Below are positions 42,206-51,933 of a stretch of 64,000 nucleotides of DNA, in pieces; positions within the stretch are counted from its first letter, which is position 1, and every line of letters starts with the position of its first letter. Position numbers and translations under genes: made by a program. The notes under the pieces were generated by a model. It ran no database searches. It saw nothing but the letters and a program-made list of their open reading frames with translations, and had not been told where the DNA came from. Source of the stretch: Armatimonadota bacterium. GTDB lineage: Bacteria; Armatimonadota; Zipacnadia; Zipacnadales; UBA11051. Location: the NCBI GenBank assembly GCA_013178155.1, contig JABLXH010000003.1, forward strand, positions 62,001-126,000. Direction: 5' to 3'.

Positions 42206-43284
42206 ACATGGGGAACATCTACTTTGAAAGAGGACTAAACCTGTCACTACTCCTCAGAAAGGGTAACCATGATTGGCTTGCCGGAGTAGGTGCGATCGGT
42301 GAGCCTGTGTTGTTGTCGCGAGGAAGGGACTGTCTTTATGTCGCTCTCAGAGCCATCGGCGCAGAACAAGGGGATGCTATATCCGTTCCGGCATTCATCT
42401 GCGCGGAGGTGCCAAGGCTTATTGCTGAGTGGGGCTTCAGCCCGATTCCCTACGATATCGAACCAGACCTTAGCTTGTCGCCTGATCTGGTCAAGAAGTC
42501 TCTAACATCAAGGACTCGAGCTATTCTCTACGTGAACTATTTTGGTCTACAGCAGCCAGCGGCCTCTTTGGACAAGCTCAAGGGACTCGGCCTACCCCTT
42601 GTTGAAGACAATTGCCAAGCACCGATGGCGGGATCCAAGCGAGCAGTACAACCGGATTTCGCTTTCACCAGTATGCGCAAGTACCTGCCCGTGCCCGATG
42701 GAGCGGTACTGGATGTCATCGACAACAGATGGAGAGAACGGGTCGGGGGAGTAACCTTGAGGAGACGTACCAATGGCCAGTTGGTTCGTTGGCGCATTGC
42801 CGCATTACTCGTGCGTGGCCAGCAGGAGATACGTGACCGACGGGTGCTTCGCCTCCTGGCACAGGAGCTTTTCTCCAAAGCAGAGCAGGCACTGCGAGGC
42901 TATGATGTGCCGGTAGCCATGCATGGGGTCTCGCGTCGTCTTGCCGCTACGTTCGATATCGCAGCCATTCGCACCGAGCGACGCAGCGTGTATGAGAAGC
43001 TAGTCACAGCGATGAAGACACATCCGGCGTTGAGACCGTTGCGTCTCGAATTGGCGGCTACGGACTGTCCCCATTGCTGTCCTCTATTGACCGATGGCAA
43101 TCGGCTTTGGCGTGATGCGCTGAATCAACGAGGTATAGAGGCTGCGATACTCTGGAAGGTCGAACAGTTCAGCCAAGACCGCTCAATCTCTGCAGAACTG
43201 TCAAGAAGAATACTGTCATTGCCACTCCCTAGATTGGAGGCACTACGCTCTTGTGAGGAGCTGATGTCCTCGCTCGACGTATAG
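42202..43284 (+). CDS. DegT/DnrJ/EryC1-family PLP-dependent aminotransferase-like protein
   Basis: A 360-residue protein of the sugar aminotransferase family. LSRGRDCLYVALRAIGA resembles the substrate-binding start, SVPAFICAEVPRLI the cofactor loop, LVEDNCQAP the Asp that binds PLP (about 135), and FTSMRKYLPVPDGAVL the lysine region, with Lys160 a candidate Schiff-base residue. The usual S-H-P-T-K sequence is altered, so activity needs a test. The spacing from the next acetyltransferase gene is 15 bp. It may make an amino sugar for acylation. The GTG at 42202 overlaps the preceding stop; an ATG at 42208 is also possible. Confidence 0.78.
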   Translation: MNMGNIYFERGLNLSLLLRKGNHDWLAGVGAIGEPVLLSRGRDCLYVALRAIGAEQGDAISVPAFICAEVPRLIAEWGFSPIPYDIEPDLSLSPDLVKKSLTSRTRAILYVNYFGLQQPAASLDKLKGLGLPLVEDNCQAPMAGSKRAVQPDFAFTSMRKYLPVPDGAVLDVIDNRWRERVGGVTLRRRTNGQLVRWRIAALLVRGQQEIRDRRVLRLLAQELFSKAEQALRGYDVPVAMHGVSRRLAATFDIAAIRTERRSVYEKLVTAMKTHPALRPLRLELAATDCPHCCPLLTDGNRLWRDALNQRGIEAAILWKVEQFSQDRSISAELSRRILSLPLPRLEALRSCEELMSSLDV

Positions 43285-43299
43285 AGATGGCGGCTAACC

Positions 43300-44364
43300 A
43301 TGAACAGTATCGAGCTACGTCATCACGTTGAGACAGATATACCAGCTATACTGAGCCTACTGGCCGATAATGATCCGCCGAGAGCGGGAATGTTCTGCCT
43401 CGACTACTTCCGATGGCAGTTCGAGAACACACCAAGTGGCAAAGCGATTACCACGGTCGCAGATGATCGAGGTGAGGTTGTCGGCTTTGGGGCGTTGCTT
43501 CCCTTTGGGGCGATTGCCAATCTGGAAAAGGTGATGGTTTACGAGGGAGCCGAGTACGTTGTCAAAGCCTCTCATCGAGGAAGAGGGCTATTCGGCAGAA
43601 TGGTGCAGATGCAGTTGAACCAAGCCCGAATGCAGCGTGGTTTTCTTTCATACGCGTTTCCCAGCCATATGTCGTACCATAGCTATACCTCACGGCTTGG
43701 CTATCGCCACGTAACAGATATCCCGTATTGGTTATGTGTCACCGATCCACGCCTACTCGGAAGTGGTTGGAAGGCCGCTTTGGCTTGGTCTGTCAAGCTG
43801 GTTGGGAGGCATCCATTCCGTGTACGCCGCAGGCCGGCAATAGCAGGTGCCGTCGGTCTGCAAGTCGGCCAGGAGACTGCTCTGGACGAAGAGTTTCACC
43901 ACTGCTATGTTCATGCTATGGAGCATACTGCTCTGAGCTTGCTTCGAGACGTCGCTTTCATGGTTTGGCGCTACCAGACACATCCCTACCATCATTATGA
44001 CCTATGGACCGTGCGCTCGCGCGACGGATGGTTGTTAGGATATGCTTGGGTAAGAGGGGCAACGATCAGCGACTTGGTCTGTACCCCGGACGAGCGGATA
44101 TGTGAGACACTGCTAACTGCAATCATAGCTCACGCAGCGAACAATGGTATCCCGGTATTGAACCTATATTGCATGGCCAACGAGGATATCTGCGCAGGAC
44201 TTCGGCGGGCCGGATTCTTGTCCTGGAACCGTGCGCCTCGTCCCTTTGGCCTATATCCGCGCCAGCGCCTCTTGACGACACTACTCAACTGCGGACCGGG
44301 GGAAAGGGCTCTGTTGGGAGAGGGTTGGTATTTCACAACCGGCGACATCGACTGCAAGCTGTAA
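43300..44364 (+). CDS. GNAT-family N-acetyltransferase
   Basis: A 354-residue two-domain GNAT protein. Acetyl-CoA motif A is VVKASHRGRGLFGRMVQMQL (about residues 87-106), preceded by TVADDRGEVVGFGALLP. The phrase GFLSYAFPSHMSYHSYTSRL and the second domain resemble sterol-carrier-like Eis-type acetyltransferases. It follows the DegT-like gene, so acylation of an amino sugar is a fitting job. It begins at ATG. Third enzyme in a modification block from 40359. Confidence 0.78.
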   Translation: MNSIELRHHVETDIPAILSLLADNDPPRAGMFCLDYFRWQFENTPSGKAITTVADDRGEVVGFGALLPFGAIANLEKVMVYEGAEYVVKASHRGRGLFGRMVQMQLNQARMQRGFLSYAFPSHMSYHSYTSRLGYRHVTDIPYWLCVTDPRLLGSGWKAALAWSVKLVGRHPFRVRRRPAIAGAVGLQVGQETALDEEFHHCYVHAMEHTALSLLRDVAFMVWRYQTHPYHHYDLWTVRSRDGWLLGYAWVRGATISDLVCTPDERICETLLTAIIAHAANNGIPVLNLYCMANEDICAGLRRAGFLSWNRAPRPFGLYPRQRLLTTLLNCGPGERALLGEGWYFTTGDIDCKL

Positions 44365-44384
44365 GTATTGTCGGGAGACTGCAT

Positions 44385-45491
44385 ATGCGTGTTGCGTTGG
44401 TTCAGCATCCCTCAATAACGATGGATCTCAGTCACACAGGCGGTGTGGAAGTGGCTGAGCTAAACGAGCTCAGGCATCTTCACGACCGTGGCGTTGAAGC
44501 CCACCTTTATGTAGCTCGGTTGTTGGGTCAGAATCCTCATATCCATGAGATCAGGGATATCCACTGGCAGAACCGATATCTGCAGATGTTCTACTACTGG
44601 CAGTTTCAACAAGCTGAGCCTCTTGCCGACGTCTACCACGGGCACTTCACACCTGCTCTCGGAGTTTGGGCTCCCGACCGTGCTGTCGTGCATTACCATG
44701 GCCCCATACATTCCATTCTGCCTTTTCGTTGTCTGCTGAGGTCTAGCTATAGGCGGGTACACTATGTGTTCTGTGCTCGATGGCTGCAGCAGCGGTTCCA
44801 TGGTCTCTACCCGGACATACCTGAGAAACATTTGCACACCGTGTACTGCGGGAGCGACCATGTGAGTTTGGATCCGAAGTTAGCGGCCTGTCGCCCCAAT
44901 CGCCCTCCTCGGATCATTTTCTACGGGGGGTGGATCCCGAGCAAGGGTATCTTCGAACTGCTCGAGGCGATCAGACTCCTCGAACAGAAACGAACTGACT
45001 TCGAGGTCCATTTCGGTGGTTCAGCGTTCAGTCACTACAAGAGAGCAGATTCCCAGGAGATAGACAAGCGTGTACGCGCGCTGTCTCAGGCCCTGCGGAC
45101 AGTGCGGTTGATAGGGCACATCGATCAATCAGCGCTTACGGGCCTCCTCTCAACCATGGACATTGGTGTCTTCCCGTCCGTCTATGAGGAGCCTTTTGGG
45201 ATGGTAGTGACGGAGATGATGGCAGCCGGTCTGCCCGTAGTGGCGTTTGCAGTCGGTGGCCCAAGGGAGTCCATTGTTGATGGAGAGACTGGGCTGCTAG
45301 TGCAGAACAAGAACGTCCAGGCGTTAGCACGAGCACTAGAGAAGCTCATCGATGACGAGCAGCTTCGGCTTGCGATGGGAGAGAGGGCTCGCAAGCGTGT
45401 GGAGCAGTACTTCACCTGGGATCGGCATGTGGACCAGTTGCTGGAGATCTATGAGCAGATCATAAAGCGAAACCGGGACCGGAAGCGCTAA
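44385..45491 (+). CDS. Glycosyltransferase family 4
   Basis: A 368-residue GT-B enzyme with LSHTGGVEVAELNELRHLHD at the N-terminus, IIFYGGWIPSKGIFELLEAI in the donor domain and the E-x7-E loop EPFGMVVTEMMAAGLPVV. I chose the ATG at 44385 because the sequence from MRVALVQHP on is typical, and the longer frame overlaps the previous gene antisense to nothing useful. Its last base overlaps the next start. Confidence 0.86.
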   Translation: MRVALVQHPSITMDLSHTGGVEVAELNELRHLHDRGVEAHLYVARLLGQNPHIHEIRDIHWQNRYLQMFYYWQFQQAEPLADVYHGHFTPALGVWAPDRAVVHYHGPIHSILPFRCLLRSSYRRVHYVFCARWLQQRFHGLYPDIPEKHLHTVYCGSDHVSLDPKLAACRPNRPPRIIFYGGWIPSKGIFELLEAIRLLEQKRTDFEVHFGGSAFSHYKRADSQEIDKRVRALSQALRTVRLIGHIDQSALTGLLSTMDIGVFPSVYEEPFGMVVTEMMAAGLPVVAFAVGGPRESIVDGETGLLVQNKNVQALARALEKLIDDEQLRLAMGERARKRVEQYFTWDRHVDQLLEIYEQIIKRNRDRKR

Positions 45492-46504
45492 TGGATGTCA
45501 GTGTGGTGGTGCCAACCTACAACCGTCGGCCGGTGCTGGAGCGCACCATCCAGTGTCTATTGGCTCAGGACACCGAGGCCGTTTCGTTTGAGATTGTGGT
45601 CGTGGATGACCAGTCCACGGACGACACCTGGGCATGGCTGAAGGAGTTGGCAGCGAGAGAGGACAGGCTAATCGCTTTACGGAACCCGCGAAAGGGACGA
45701 GGGCAGGCTCGTAACGCTGGGACAGAGGCTGCGAAGGGGAGAGTCATCTGCTACGTGGATGATGATGTCTGGGTAGAGCCACGCTTCATTCGTGCCCACT
45801 GGTTGGCCCACGAAGAGCATGGTGAGGATACAGTGGCCATCGGCGGGCTGGCACCGGCTCCTGAGACCAAACGAACAGTCCCCAACCTCTATGACGATGC
45901 GCGGCTGATGCGGGCAGAACAGCGCTTGCGCGACCACCAGGGACCAATTCACCCTGGGCTGTTCCGCACCGGCAATGTATCGGTGTCAAGAAGCTTGCTG
46001 ACCCGGGTCGGTGGCTTTGATGAGAGCTTCACGGGCTATAGTTACGAGGATTCGGAACTGGGGCATCGGCTCCAGCGACACGGTGCCCGGTTTGTTTACG
46101 TGCCCGAAGCTGCCGGCGTGCACTTCACCGAAGCGACCATTGCTGGCATACTGCGAAAGAAGCGAGAGGCTGCCAGTTCGGCTATTCTCTTTCTCCAGCG
46201 TTGCCCCGAGGCTGCTGATCGGGTCTCGCATCCCTTTGAGATAGCTGGAGTACCCACCACAGCTCGTCACGACAGCTGGGCCAAGGCGCTGAGCATCCGG
46301 CTGTTCAGCACGAGGACAGTGGGAACAGTTTTGGCCCTCCCTCTGTACGCTGCGATAGGCTTGCGGATGGAAAGGGCCGCGTTGTTTTGGCTCAGTGTTT
46401 TGGGGCATCAACACTACTGCTGTGCTTTTCGCAGAGCAGTCCAGGAGCTGAGTAGTCCGCCAGAACAGCCAACACCTGAAGTGAAAGCTGAGACCCATGG
46501 GTAG
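45491..46504 (+). CDS. Glycosyltransferase family 2 (GT-A fold)
   Basis: A 337-residue inverting-type transferase. VVVPTYNRRPVLERTIQCLL begins the nucleotide-binding fold; the metal-binding motif is CYVDDDVW (VDDD at 89-92), and GGFDESFTGYSYEDSELGHR is the catalytic acidic region. A hydrophobic segment near 270-300 may contact the membrane. ATG overlaps the TAA of the preceding gene, and its end overlaps the O-antigen ligase gene. Confidence 0.87.
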   Translation: MDVSVVVPTYNRRPVLERTIQCLLAQDTEAVSFEIVVVDDQSTDDTWAWLKELAAREDRLIALRNPRKGRGQARNAGTEAAKGRVICYVDDDVWVEPRFIRAHWLAHEEHGEDTVAIGGLAPAPETKRTVPNLYDDARLMRAEQRLRDHQGPIHPGLFRTGNVSVSRSLLTRVGGFDESFTGYSYEDSELGHRLQRHGARFVYVPEAAGVHFTEATIAGILRKKREAASSAILFLQRCPEAADRVSHPFEIAGVPTTARHDSWAKALSIRLFSTRTVGTVLALPLYAAIGLRMERAALFWLSVLGHQHYCCAFRRAVQELSSPPEQPTPEVKAETHG

Positions 46505-47903
46505 AACCTACTCTCAGGCGATGCTGATCGTTACCAGCGTAGCGATCATGGCTACGGCACTGGGTATCGTGGTGCTGTATGGTCCAGACTACCTCTACGT
46601 CAGCATCGCCATCCTGACTGCGCTGCTTTCGCTGCTGCGCCCCGGATGGGCACTCATGGGTTATCTGGCCCTCAGCGCCAGCCTGCCCTCATCGGAGGGG
46701 GTAGACAATCGGGAGATTGCCACCTTCGGCCTCCTGATGTGGCTCTTCCTGCTTGCCAATCTGCACTGGATCATCAACCCCCCTGCAGATCGAAGGCTCC
46801 GCTCGCTTATCATCACAACGGACATCTTCTTTCTGACGGCTCTCGTCTCCCTCGGTATTGCTTTGACCAATGACCTAACCTTCACGGATTGGGCCAGGGA
46901 TCTGGTGCCCTTGTCCAATTTATCTCTCCTAGTTGTCATGCCGGCCCTGGTTCGTCACCCCAAGGACGTCCGGATCATGATCTGGCTGTTTGTGGGCGTC
47001 TTTGCGCTCGTGGGCTTTCACAGTGCTTGGACGCTCCTTGGAGAGATTCTCCCTGGCAGACCATACTTCAACATACCCTTTCGTATCGGAGGCACGTGGC
47101 TGCCGGTGTTGCTGATTGTGGCGGGGTTTGTTGGTATGGCGGAAAGTGATCGAGTGGACTGGCGGTTCGTTGGCCTCAGTGCTATCGGGATTGTTACGAC
47201 GGTCCTGACCAACACGCGAACCGTCTGGATCAGTTCTACCCTCGCGATCGGGTTGGTACTGCTAAGCAACCTCACTAACAGACGCATCAGTCTGAAGGGC
47301 AACGGGGCTATTCTCCTGCTGCCTGCCCTCTTGGCCGGGGGGATCATCGCGGTCATGTACGCACCGGGAAATGAGGAAGTACTGGAGAGGCATCAGTCGC
47401 GTTTCGAAACCCTGAAGGATCTTGGCAGCGACCAGTCTTATCAGATTCGCCAGAGCCAAATCCGCGAGGCAATGGCCATTTTCCGCGAGAGGCCCGTGTT
47501 CGGGATTGGACTGGGGTATCTGTACGAATATAAGGAATACGCTCAGCGCTACGACCAACCCAACAACTTCAACCACTGCGACCCGGCCAACTACCTGGCC
47601 AAGATGGGGATTGTGGGCACTGCCGCTCTGTACTTCCTGCTTCTCAGCGCCATTGCCTTTGCGGGACGACTGAAGAAAAGATCACCTGACCTGCTGCAGC
47701 GCTGGCTTGCCGGGTTCTCTCAGATCGGAATTGCTGCGAGCCTGGTGGTCGGTTACTCGACCCCTGTCCTGCAGTCCCGTGAGACGACCTTCTGTCTCGG
47801 GGTGCTACTCGGCCTGTTGGCCACCACAGTTGCCCAGGCCCAGGTGTCGGAAGCAGCACAAGAGCCCCATGAGACAGTGGCTGAGCAACTGGCGAGCGCC
47901 TGA
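46497..47903 (+). CDS. O-antigen ligase/polymerase family membrane protein (WaaL/Wzy-like)
   Basis: A 468-residue protein with about ten to twelve hydrophobic segments. The long periplasmic loop contains EVLERHQSRFETLKDLGSDQ, then REAMAIFRERPVFGIGLGYL and NHCDPANYLAKMGIVGTAAL, the R...H pattern of the Wzy_C/ligase fold. Such proteins join glycan repeats or attach chains to an acceptor on the outer face of the inner membrane. There is no Wzx flippase in the window, so chains may be exported by the ABC transporter instead; either a polymerase or ligase role is possible. ATG overlaps the preceding gene by eight bases. Confidence 0.85.
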   Translation: MGRTYSQAMLIVTSVAIMATALGIVVLYGPDYLYVSIAILTALLSLLRPGWALMGYLALSASLPSSEGVDNREIATFGLLMWLFLLANLHWIINPPADRRLRSLIITTDIFFLTALVSLGIALTNDLTFTDWARDLVPLSNLSLLVVMPALVRHPKDVRIMIWLFVGVFALVGFHSAWTLLGEILPGRPYFNIPFRIGGTWLPVLLIVAGFVGMAESDRVDWRFVGLSAIGIVTTVLTNTRTVWISSTLAIGLVLLSNLTNRRISLKGNGAILLLPALLAGGIIAVMYAPGNEEVLERHQSRFETLKDLGSDQSYQIRQSQIREAMAIFRERPVFGIGLGYLYEYKEYAQRYDQPNNFNHCDPANYLAKMGIVGTAALYFLLLSAIAFAGRLKKRSPDLLQRWLAGFSQIGIAASLVVGYSTPVLQSRETTFCLGVLLGLLATTVAQAQVSEAAQEPHETVAEQLASA

Positions 47904-47906
47904 ACT

Positions 47907-48809
47907 ATGGCATCTGACCTGGCAATCATCATTGTGTCTTACAACGTGGCTGATCTGCTGGCCGCCTGCCTGCGTTCGGTCTTTGCCACAACAGACAGTC
48001 TTGCCTATGAAGTGATCGTCGTAGACAACGCCTCTAGCGACCATACGGCCGAGATGATGGCGCAGGGATTCCCCGAGGTCAGGTTCATCGCAAACGACCA
48101 CAATGTGGGGTTTGCTGCCGCCAACAACCAGGCCATCCGCCAGAGCCAGTCGCCATTCGTCCTTCTTCTCAACCCGGATACGGAGGTAAGAGGCAACGCG
48201 CTACAGGCGCTTTGTGCGGCTATGCGTGACCACCCCGACATTGGTGTGCTGGGGCCGCGGATCATCAATCCGGACGGGACCCTGCAATCGGCGGCACGAC
48301 GCTTCCCTTCATGGCACTCAATCCTTACCGGACGACATGACTCTCCTCCTATCGAGATTCACCCTGGCATTCATCGGGCCGACTGGGTGCTGGGAGCAGC
48401 TCTCCTGGTTCGGAGACAGGTTATTGACCAGGTTGGCCTGTTGGATGAGGACTACTTCCTCTACGCTGAGGAAAGAGACTGGTGCTATCGCATCAAGCAA
48501 GCGGGGTGGGAAGTGGGCGTGCTGATGGATGCGGAGATCGTGCACTATGGGGGCCAGAGCACAGCACAATGTGCCCCCAGATCGTATGAGAATCTCATCC
48601 ATAGCCAGGTACGCTTCCTCAACAAACACTGCCGTCCAGGGCTGAAGTCCCTGTATCTGGTGACAACACTCGTGAACGCCGGGAGTAGGGAACTGGTGGC
48701 ACGCAGCCTGACCTTGGGCCCAGGCAATGGCAGCCAATGGCGAGAACGGACGGCTACCTATGCCGCGGGACGCAAGTTGGCTTGGTCCTACCTGTGTGGA
48801 AGGGAATAA
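47907..48809 (+). CDS. Glycosyltransferase family 2, WbbL/rhamnosyltransferase-like
   Basis: A 300-residue GT-A enzyme. IIIVSYNVADLLAACLRSVF, VDNASSDHTAEMM, NVGFAAANNQAIRQS and LLLNPDTEV are all diagnostic of the WbbL-type rhamnosyltransferase group; DEDYFLYAEERDWCYRIKQA is the acidic region. It lacks membrane helices. It lies three bases after the ligase gene. The donor may be dTDP-rhamnose, but this is family inference only and no rml genes are present. Confidence 0.87.
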   Translation: MASDLAIIIVSYNVADLLAACLRSVFATTDSLAYEVIVVDNASSDHTAEMMAQGFPEVRFIANDHNVGFAAANNQAIRQSQSPFVLLLNPDTEVRGNALQALCAAMRDHPDIGVLGPRIINPDGTLQSAARRFPSWHSILTGRHDSPPIEIHPGIHRADWVLGAALLVRRQVIDQVGLLDEDYFLYAEERDWCYRIKQAGWEVGVLMDAEIVHYGGQSTAQCAPRSYENLIHSQVRFLNKHCRPGLKSLYLVTTLVNAGSRELVARSLTLGPGNGSQWRERTATYAAGRKLAWSYLCGRE

Positions 48810-48868
48810 GGAACCTAGCGCCTGATCTCAACTCAATCCGTGAGAACTGACCTACTGGAGTACACAAG

Positions 48869-49720
48869 TTGAGTAGAGCGACGCTTACCGCACTGGTGCC
48901 GACCTACAACGAGGCTCACAACATCGAAGACTGCCTTTCCTGCTTGACTTGGGCAGACCAGATCATCGTGGTAGATTCTTTTTCGACGGACAATACCGTC
49001 GAGTTAGCTCGTAAGTTCACACCGCACGTGTACCAGCACGAGTACGTGAACTCGGCCACCCAGAAGAACTGGGCAATGGCCAATCTTCCCATCGAAGGTG
49101 ACTGGACACTGATCGTGGATGCCGACGAGCGGGTGGTTCCCGAGCTCGCAGAGGAGATCCGGGGGGTTCTCGAGCATGGCGACCCCGATGTCGTCGGCTA
49201 CTTCATCAACCGCCGGAACGTTTTCTTCGGGCGGTGGATAAGACATGCCGGTCTCTATCCCAGTTGGAATCTTCGCCTCTTTCGGACGGGCAGCGCACGC
49301 TATGAGACCAAGGAAGTCGACGCAGATGTCACACTCCTAGCCCAGGGGCAAGTTGCCTATCTGAGAAGCGACATGGTGCATTACTCATTCATGACGATTG
49401 ACGACTGCGTGCGCAAGTGGAACCGTTACTCAACGTGGGATGCTACTGAAAGATGCAAGCCGTTAGATCAAAGAGACGACAGTGCCGTTCACGTTGGTGC
49501 GGGTAGGTGGTACAGAACGACACTGCGCAAGCTCTATGAAAGACTGCCTGGAAAGCCCCTGATAGTCTTCACCTACTTGTATGTCCTGAAGGCAGGCTTC
49601 TTGGACGGCAAGGCTGGTTACTACACCTGTGGGCTTTTCGCATGGCGCGAGTTTCTGACTAACGCAAAGGTTTGGCAAAACCAGCACGGCCAGATGCTCA
49701 AGGCAGCAATGAATGACTGA
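48869..49720 (+). CDS. Glycosyltransferase family 2, WaaE/KdtX-like
   Basis: A 283-residue GT-A enzyme. TALVPTYNEAHNIEDCLSCL, ADQIIVVDSFSTDNTVELAR and the metal motif LIVDADERVVPEL match the LPS core transferase WaaE group; FFGRWIRHAGLYPSWNLRLF is a family signature. It starts at TTG with TGGAG upstream. The end overlaps the next gene by eight bases. Confidence 0.87.
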   Translation: MSRATLTALVPTYNEAHNIEDCLSCLTWADQIIVVDSFSTDNTVELARKFTPHVYQHEYVNSATQKNWAMANLPIEGDWTLIVDADERVVPELAEEIRGVLEHGDPDVVGYFINRRNVFFGRWIRHAGLYPSWNLRLFRTGSARYETKEVDADVTLLAQGQVAYLRSDMVHYSFMTIDDCVRKWNRYSTWDATERCKPLDQRDDSAVHVGAGRWYRTTLRKLYERLPGKPLIVFTYLYVLKAGFLDGKAGYYTCGLFAWREFLTNAKVWQNQHGQMLKAAMND

Positions 49721-50855
49721 AAGCAACCTTATCGCAGTCAACGCTCGCTCTCTTGTGCGCCCTCGTTCCGGCATTGGTGTCTACACGGAGAACGTGTTGC
49801 GTCATGCCCAGGGTTCGGGACTTCAGTTTCTGCTGCTTGCGGACAACGCATTGACTGAAGAACAGGCTTGTGGTTGGGAAAGCCGCACACTGACCTTGCC
49901 ATTCGTCTCTCTTGAGATGGGCAAGAACTATGCCGAGCCATTGTGGTTCCACTGGTTGTTACCGAAAGCCATATCTACCAGCAGAGCTCGCCTGTTCTGG
50001 TCTCCATACTTCTATGTTCCTTGGCGTTGCCCGGTTCCAACCATCGCAACGGTTCATGACACGAACCCCCTTGATGTGCCGGTTCGTGATCACCCTTGGC
50101 TCTGGCGGCGCTATTTCCTGGTGATGCTTGGAGTAAGTGCAAAACAAGCCAGACACATCATTGTGCCTTCGCGACGGATCGCTGACAACTTGATCGCTTG
50201 GTACGGCGTGCCTGCAGAAAAGATTAGCGTGATATACCACGGGGTAGGGGAGGAATTCGCTTCACCGCCCAACCCAAACACGGCGGCATCTCTTCGTGAA
50301 CGTGTTGGTCTGGAAAGACCGTTTGTGCTTTTCGTGGGGAATCTGGGCGAACGCAAGAACGCAATGACCCTGGTTCGCGCCTATGCGCAGCTTCCGCCCG
50401 CACTGCGCAACGAATACGCGTTGGTCATTGTGGGGCCGAGCGGTTGTGATGAGACGGCGATTAGAGAGTTTGTGACCAGTGAGAACCTCACCACGCAAGT
50501 GAAGCTCGTTGGTTATGTTCATCACAACGATCTTCCTGAACTCTACAAGATGGCAACTGTCTTCGCCATGCCTTCACTCTGTGAGAGCTTTGGTATCCCA
50601 ATCATTGAGGCAATGGCCGCCGGCATCCCCGTGCTTGCCGCTGACAACACATCCATTCCCGAAATCGCCGGTGATGCTGCCATTCTGCTCCCGGCTCGTG
50701 ACGTGAGCAAGTGGGCTAACGGCCTCGCGCTTCTATTGTCCGACAATAATGCCCGGGAGGATCTGCGGAGACGGGGCCTCAAGCGAGCAGCATTCTTCTC
50801 TTGGCCGAAATCAGCGGAAGAGCACATGAAAGTTTTTCGGGAGCACCTAGCTTAA
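49713..50855 (+). CDS. Glycosyltransferase family 4
   Basis: A 380-residue GT-B enzyme of the mannosyltransferase-like group. RSLVRPRSGIGVYTENVLRH at the N-terminus, FWSPYFYVPW, TVHDTNPLDVP, then FVGNLGERKNAMTLVRAYAQ and the E-x7-E loop ESFGIPIIEAMAAGIPVLA. The gene at 51934 is a related enzyme of the same type. The ATG lies in the previous gene's last bases. Confidence 0.88.
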   Translation: MTESNLIAVNARSLVRPRSGIGVYTENVLRHAQGSGLQFLLLADNALTEEQACGWESRTLTLPFVSLEMGKNYAEPLWFHWLLPKAISTSRARLFWSPYFYVPWRCPVPTIATVHDTNPLDVPVRDHPWLWRRYFLVMLGVSAKQARHIIVPSRRIADNLIAWYGVPAEKISVIYHGVGEEFASPPNPNTAASLRERVGLERPFVLFVGNLGERKNAMTLVRAYAQLPPALRNEYALVIVGPSGCDETAIREFVTSENLTTQVKLVGYVHHNDLPELYKMATVFAMPSLCESFGIPIIEAMAAGIPVLAADNTSIPEIAGDAAILLPARDVSKWANGLALLLSDNNAREDLRRRGLKRAAFFSWPKSAEEHMKVFREHLA

Positions 50856-50892
50856 GGCAGCGAGGGGTTTCCGGTATGATGTGTGGGGGACT

Positions 50893-51906
50893 ATGGAAGA
50901 GCTGAGTGATTGCGAGAGTAGGCATCATCATGAGGTGGCAGTCTCGATACTCGTTCCCGTGCGAAACGAGGCTTCCCACGTTCGCAGTCTGCTCTCGGCG
51001 ATTTGCTCGCAAGACTACGCTCACATTATCGAGATCCTGATGTTAGACGGCATGTCAACAGATGGAACGCGAGAGATCATCCGAGAATACCAGCAAGCAG
51101 ATTCGCGTGTTCTTCTGATTGACAATCTCGCCGGCATCGTGACCTCTGGCATGAATATAGGATTCAGCTTGGCGAGAGGAGACGTAATCATCCGCATGGA
51201 TGCCCATGCGGACTATGCAATTGACTATGTATCCCAGTGTGTTGAGATATTGCATCAGACCGGGGCTGGCAACGTAGGCGGTCCCGCCATCCCAGCCTCT
51301 GATGGTAGTCTCATCGGAGAGACCATCAAGGCCTTGCATGAGAGCCCATTTGGTATTGGTGCGGCGAAGTTTCGACAGCCAGGTGCTGAAGGGTGGGTAG
51401 ATACTCTCTGGCCTGGAGCATACCGACGGGAGGCTCTAGAGGCCGCTGGTATGTATTACGTGCAAGAACTCACACGCAGCGAAGACATCGAGCTGAACTC
51501 TCGCGTGCGAGCAGCTGGTTGGGGTATATACCTTAGCCCTCTGATCAAAGCAAGATACTACCCACGCAAGAGCCTCGTAGGTCTCTGCAGACAGAACTTC
51601 GGCAATGGCATGGCCATCGCTGACACAATCAGGTCAGGCCGTGAAGGAGTATCCTTGCGGCATCTTATACCCTTCGTCTTCTTGATGTCTCTCGTTCTCT
51701 CCACAGTGCTATCGGTCACGGTTCCCGGAGGAAAGTGGTTGCTGCTCGCTCTAGGGTTCAGCTACTTAGGAGCAGATTTGCTTTTTGCCACCAGGGCTGC
51801 AATGAAGAACGGACTACGGCTTTTCCCTCTGCTGATTATTGCATTCCCTATGCTCCATCTCTCATATGGTCTCGGCTCGCTGTGGGGGTTTGTTAGGAAG
51901 CGCTGA
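50893..51906 (+). CDS. Glycosyltransferase family 2, ExoA-like
   Basis: A 337-residue protein. VSILVPVRNEASHVRSLLSA and ILMLDGMSTDGTREII start the GT-A fold; the metal motif is IIRMDAHADYA; ELTRSEDIELNSRVRAAGWG follows. The C-terminus has two or three hydrophobic segments (LIPFVFLMSLVLSTVLSV), as in ExoA of succinoglycan synthesis, where they hold the enzyme at the inner membrane. The ATG at 50893 with GTGTGGGGG upstream is preferred to a GTG at 50881. Confidence 0.85.
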   Translation: MEELSDCESRHHHEVAVSILVPVRNEASHVRSLLSAICSQDYAHIIEILMLDGMSTDGTREIIREYQQADSRVLLIDNLAGIVTSGMNIGFSLARGDVIIRMDAHADYAIDYVSQCVEILHQTGAGNVGGPAIPASDGSLIGETIKALHESPFGIGAAKFRQPGAEGWVDTLWPGAYRREALEAAGMYYVQELTRSEDIELNSRVRAAGWGIYLSPLIKARYYPRKSLVGLCRQNFGNGMAIADTIRSGREGVSLRHLIPFVFLMSLVLSTVLSVTVPGGKWLLLALGFSYLGADLLFATRAAMKNGLRLFPLLIIAFPMLHLSYGLGSLWGFVRKR

Positions 51907-51933
51907 AGGCATTCTCGTGGAGATCGCTATACC

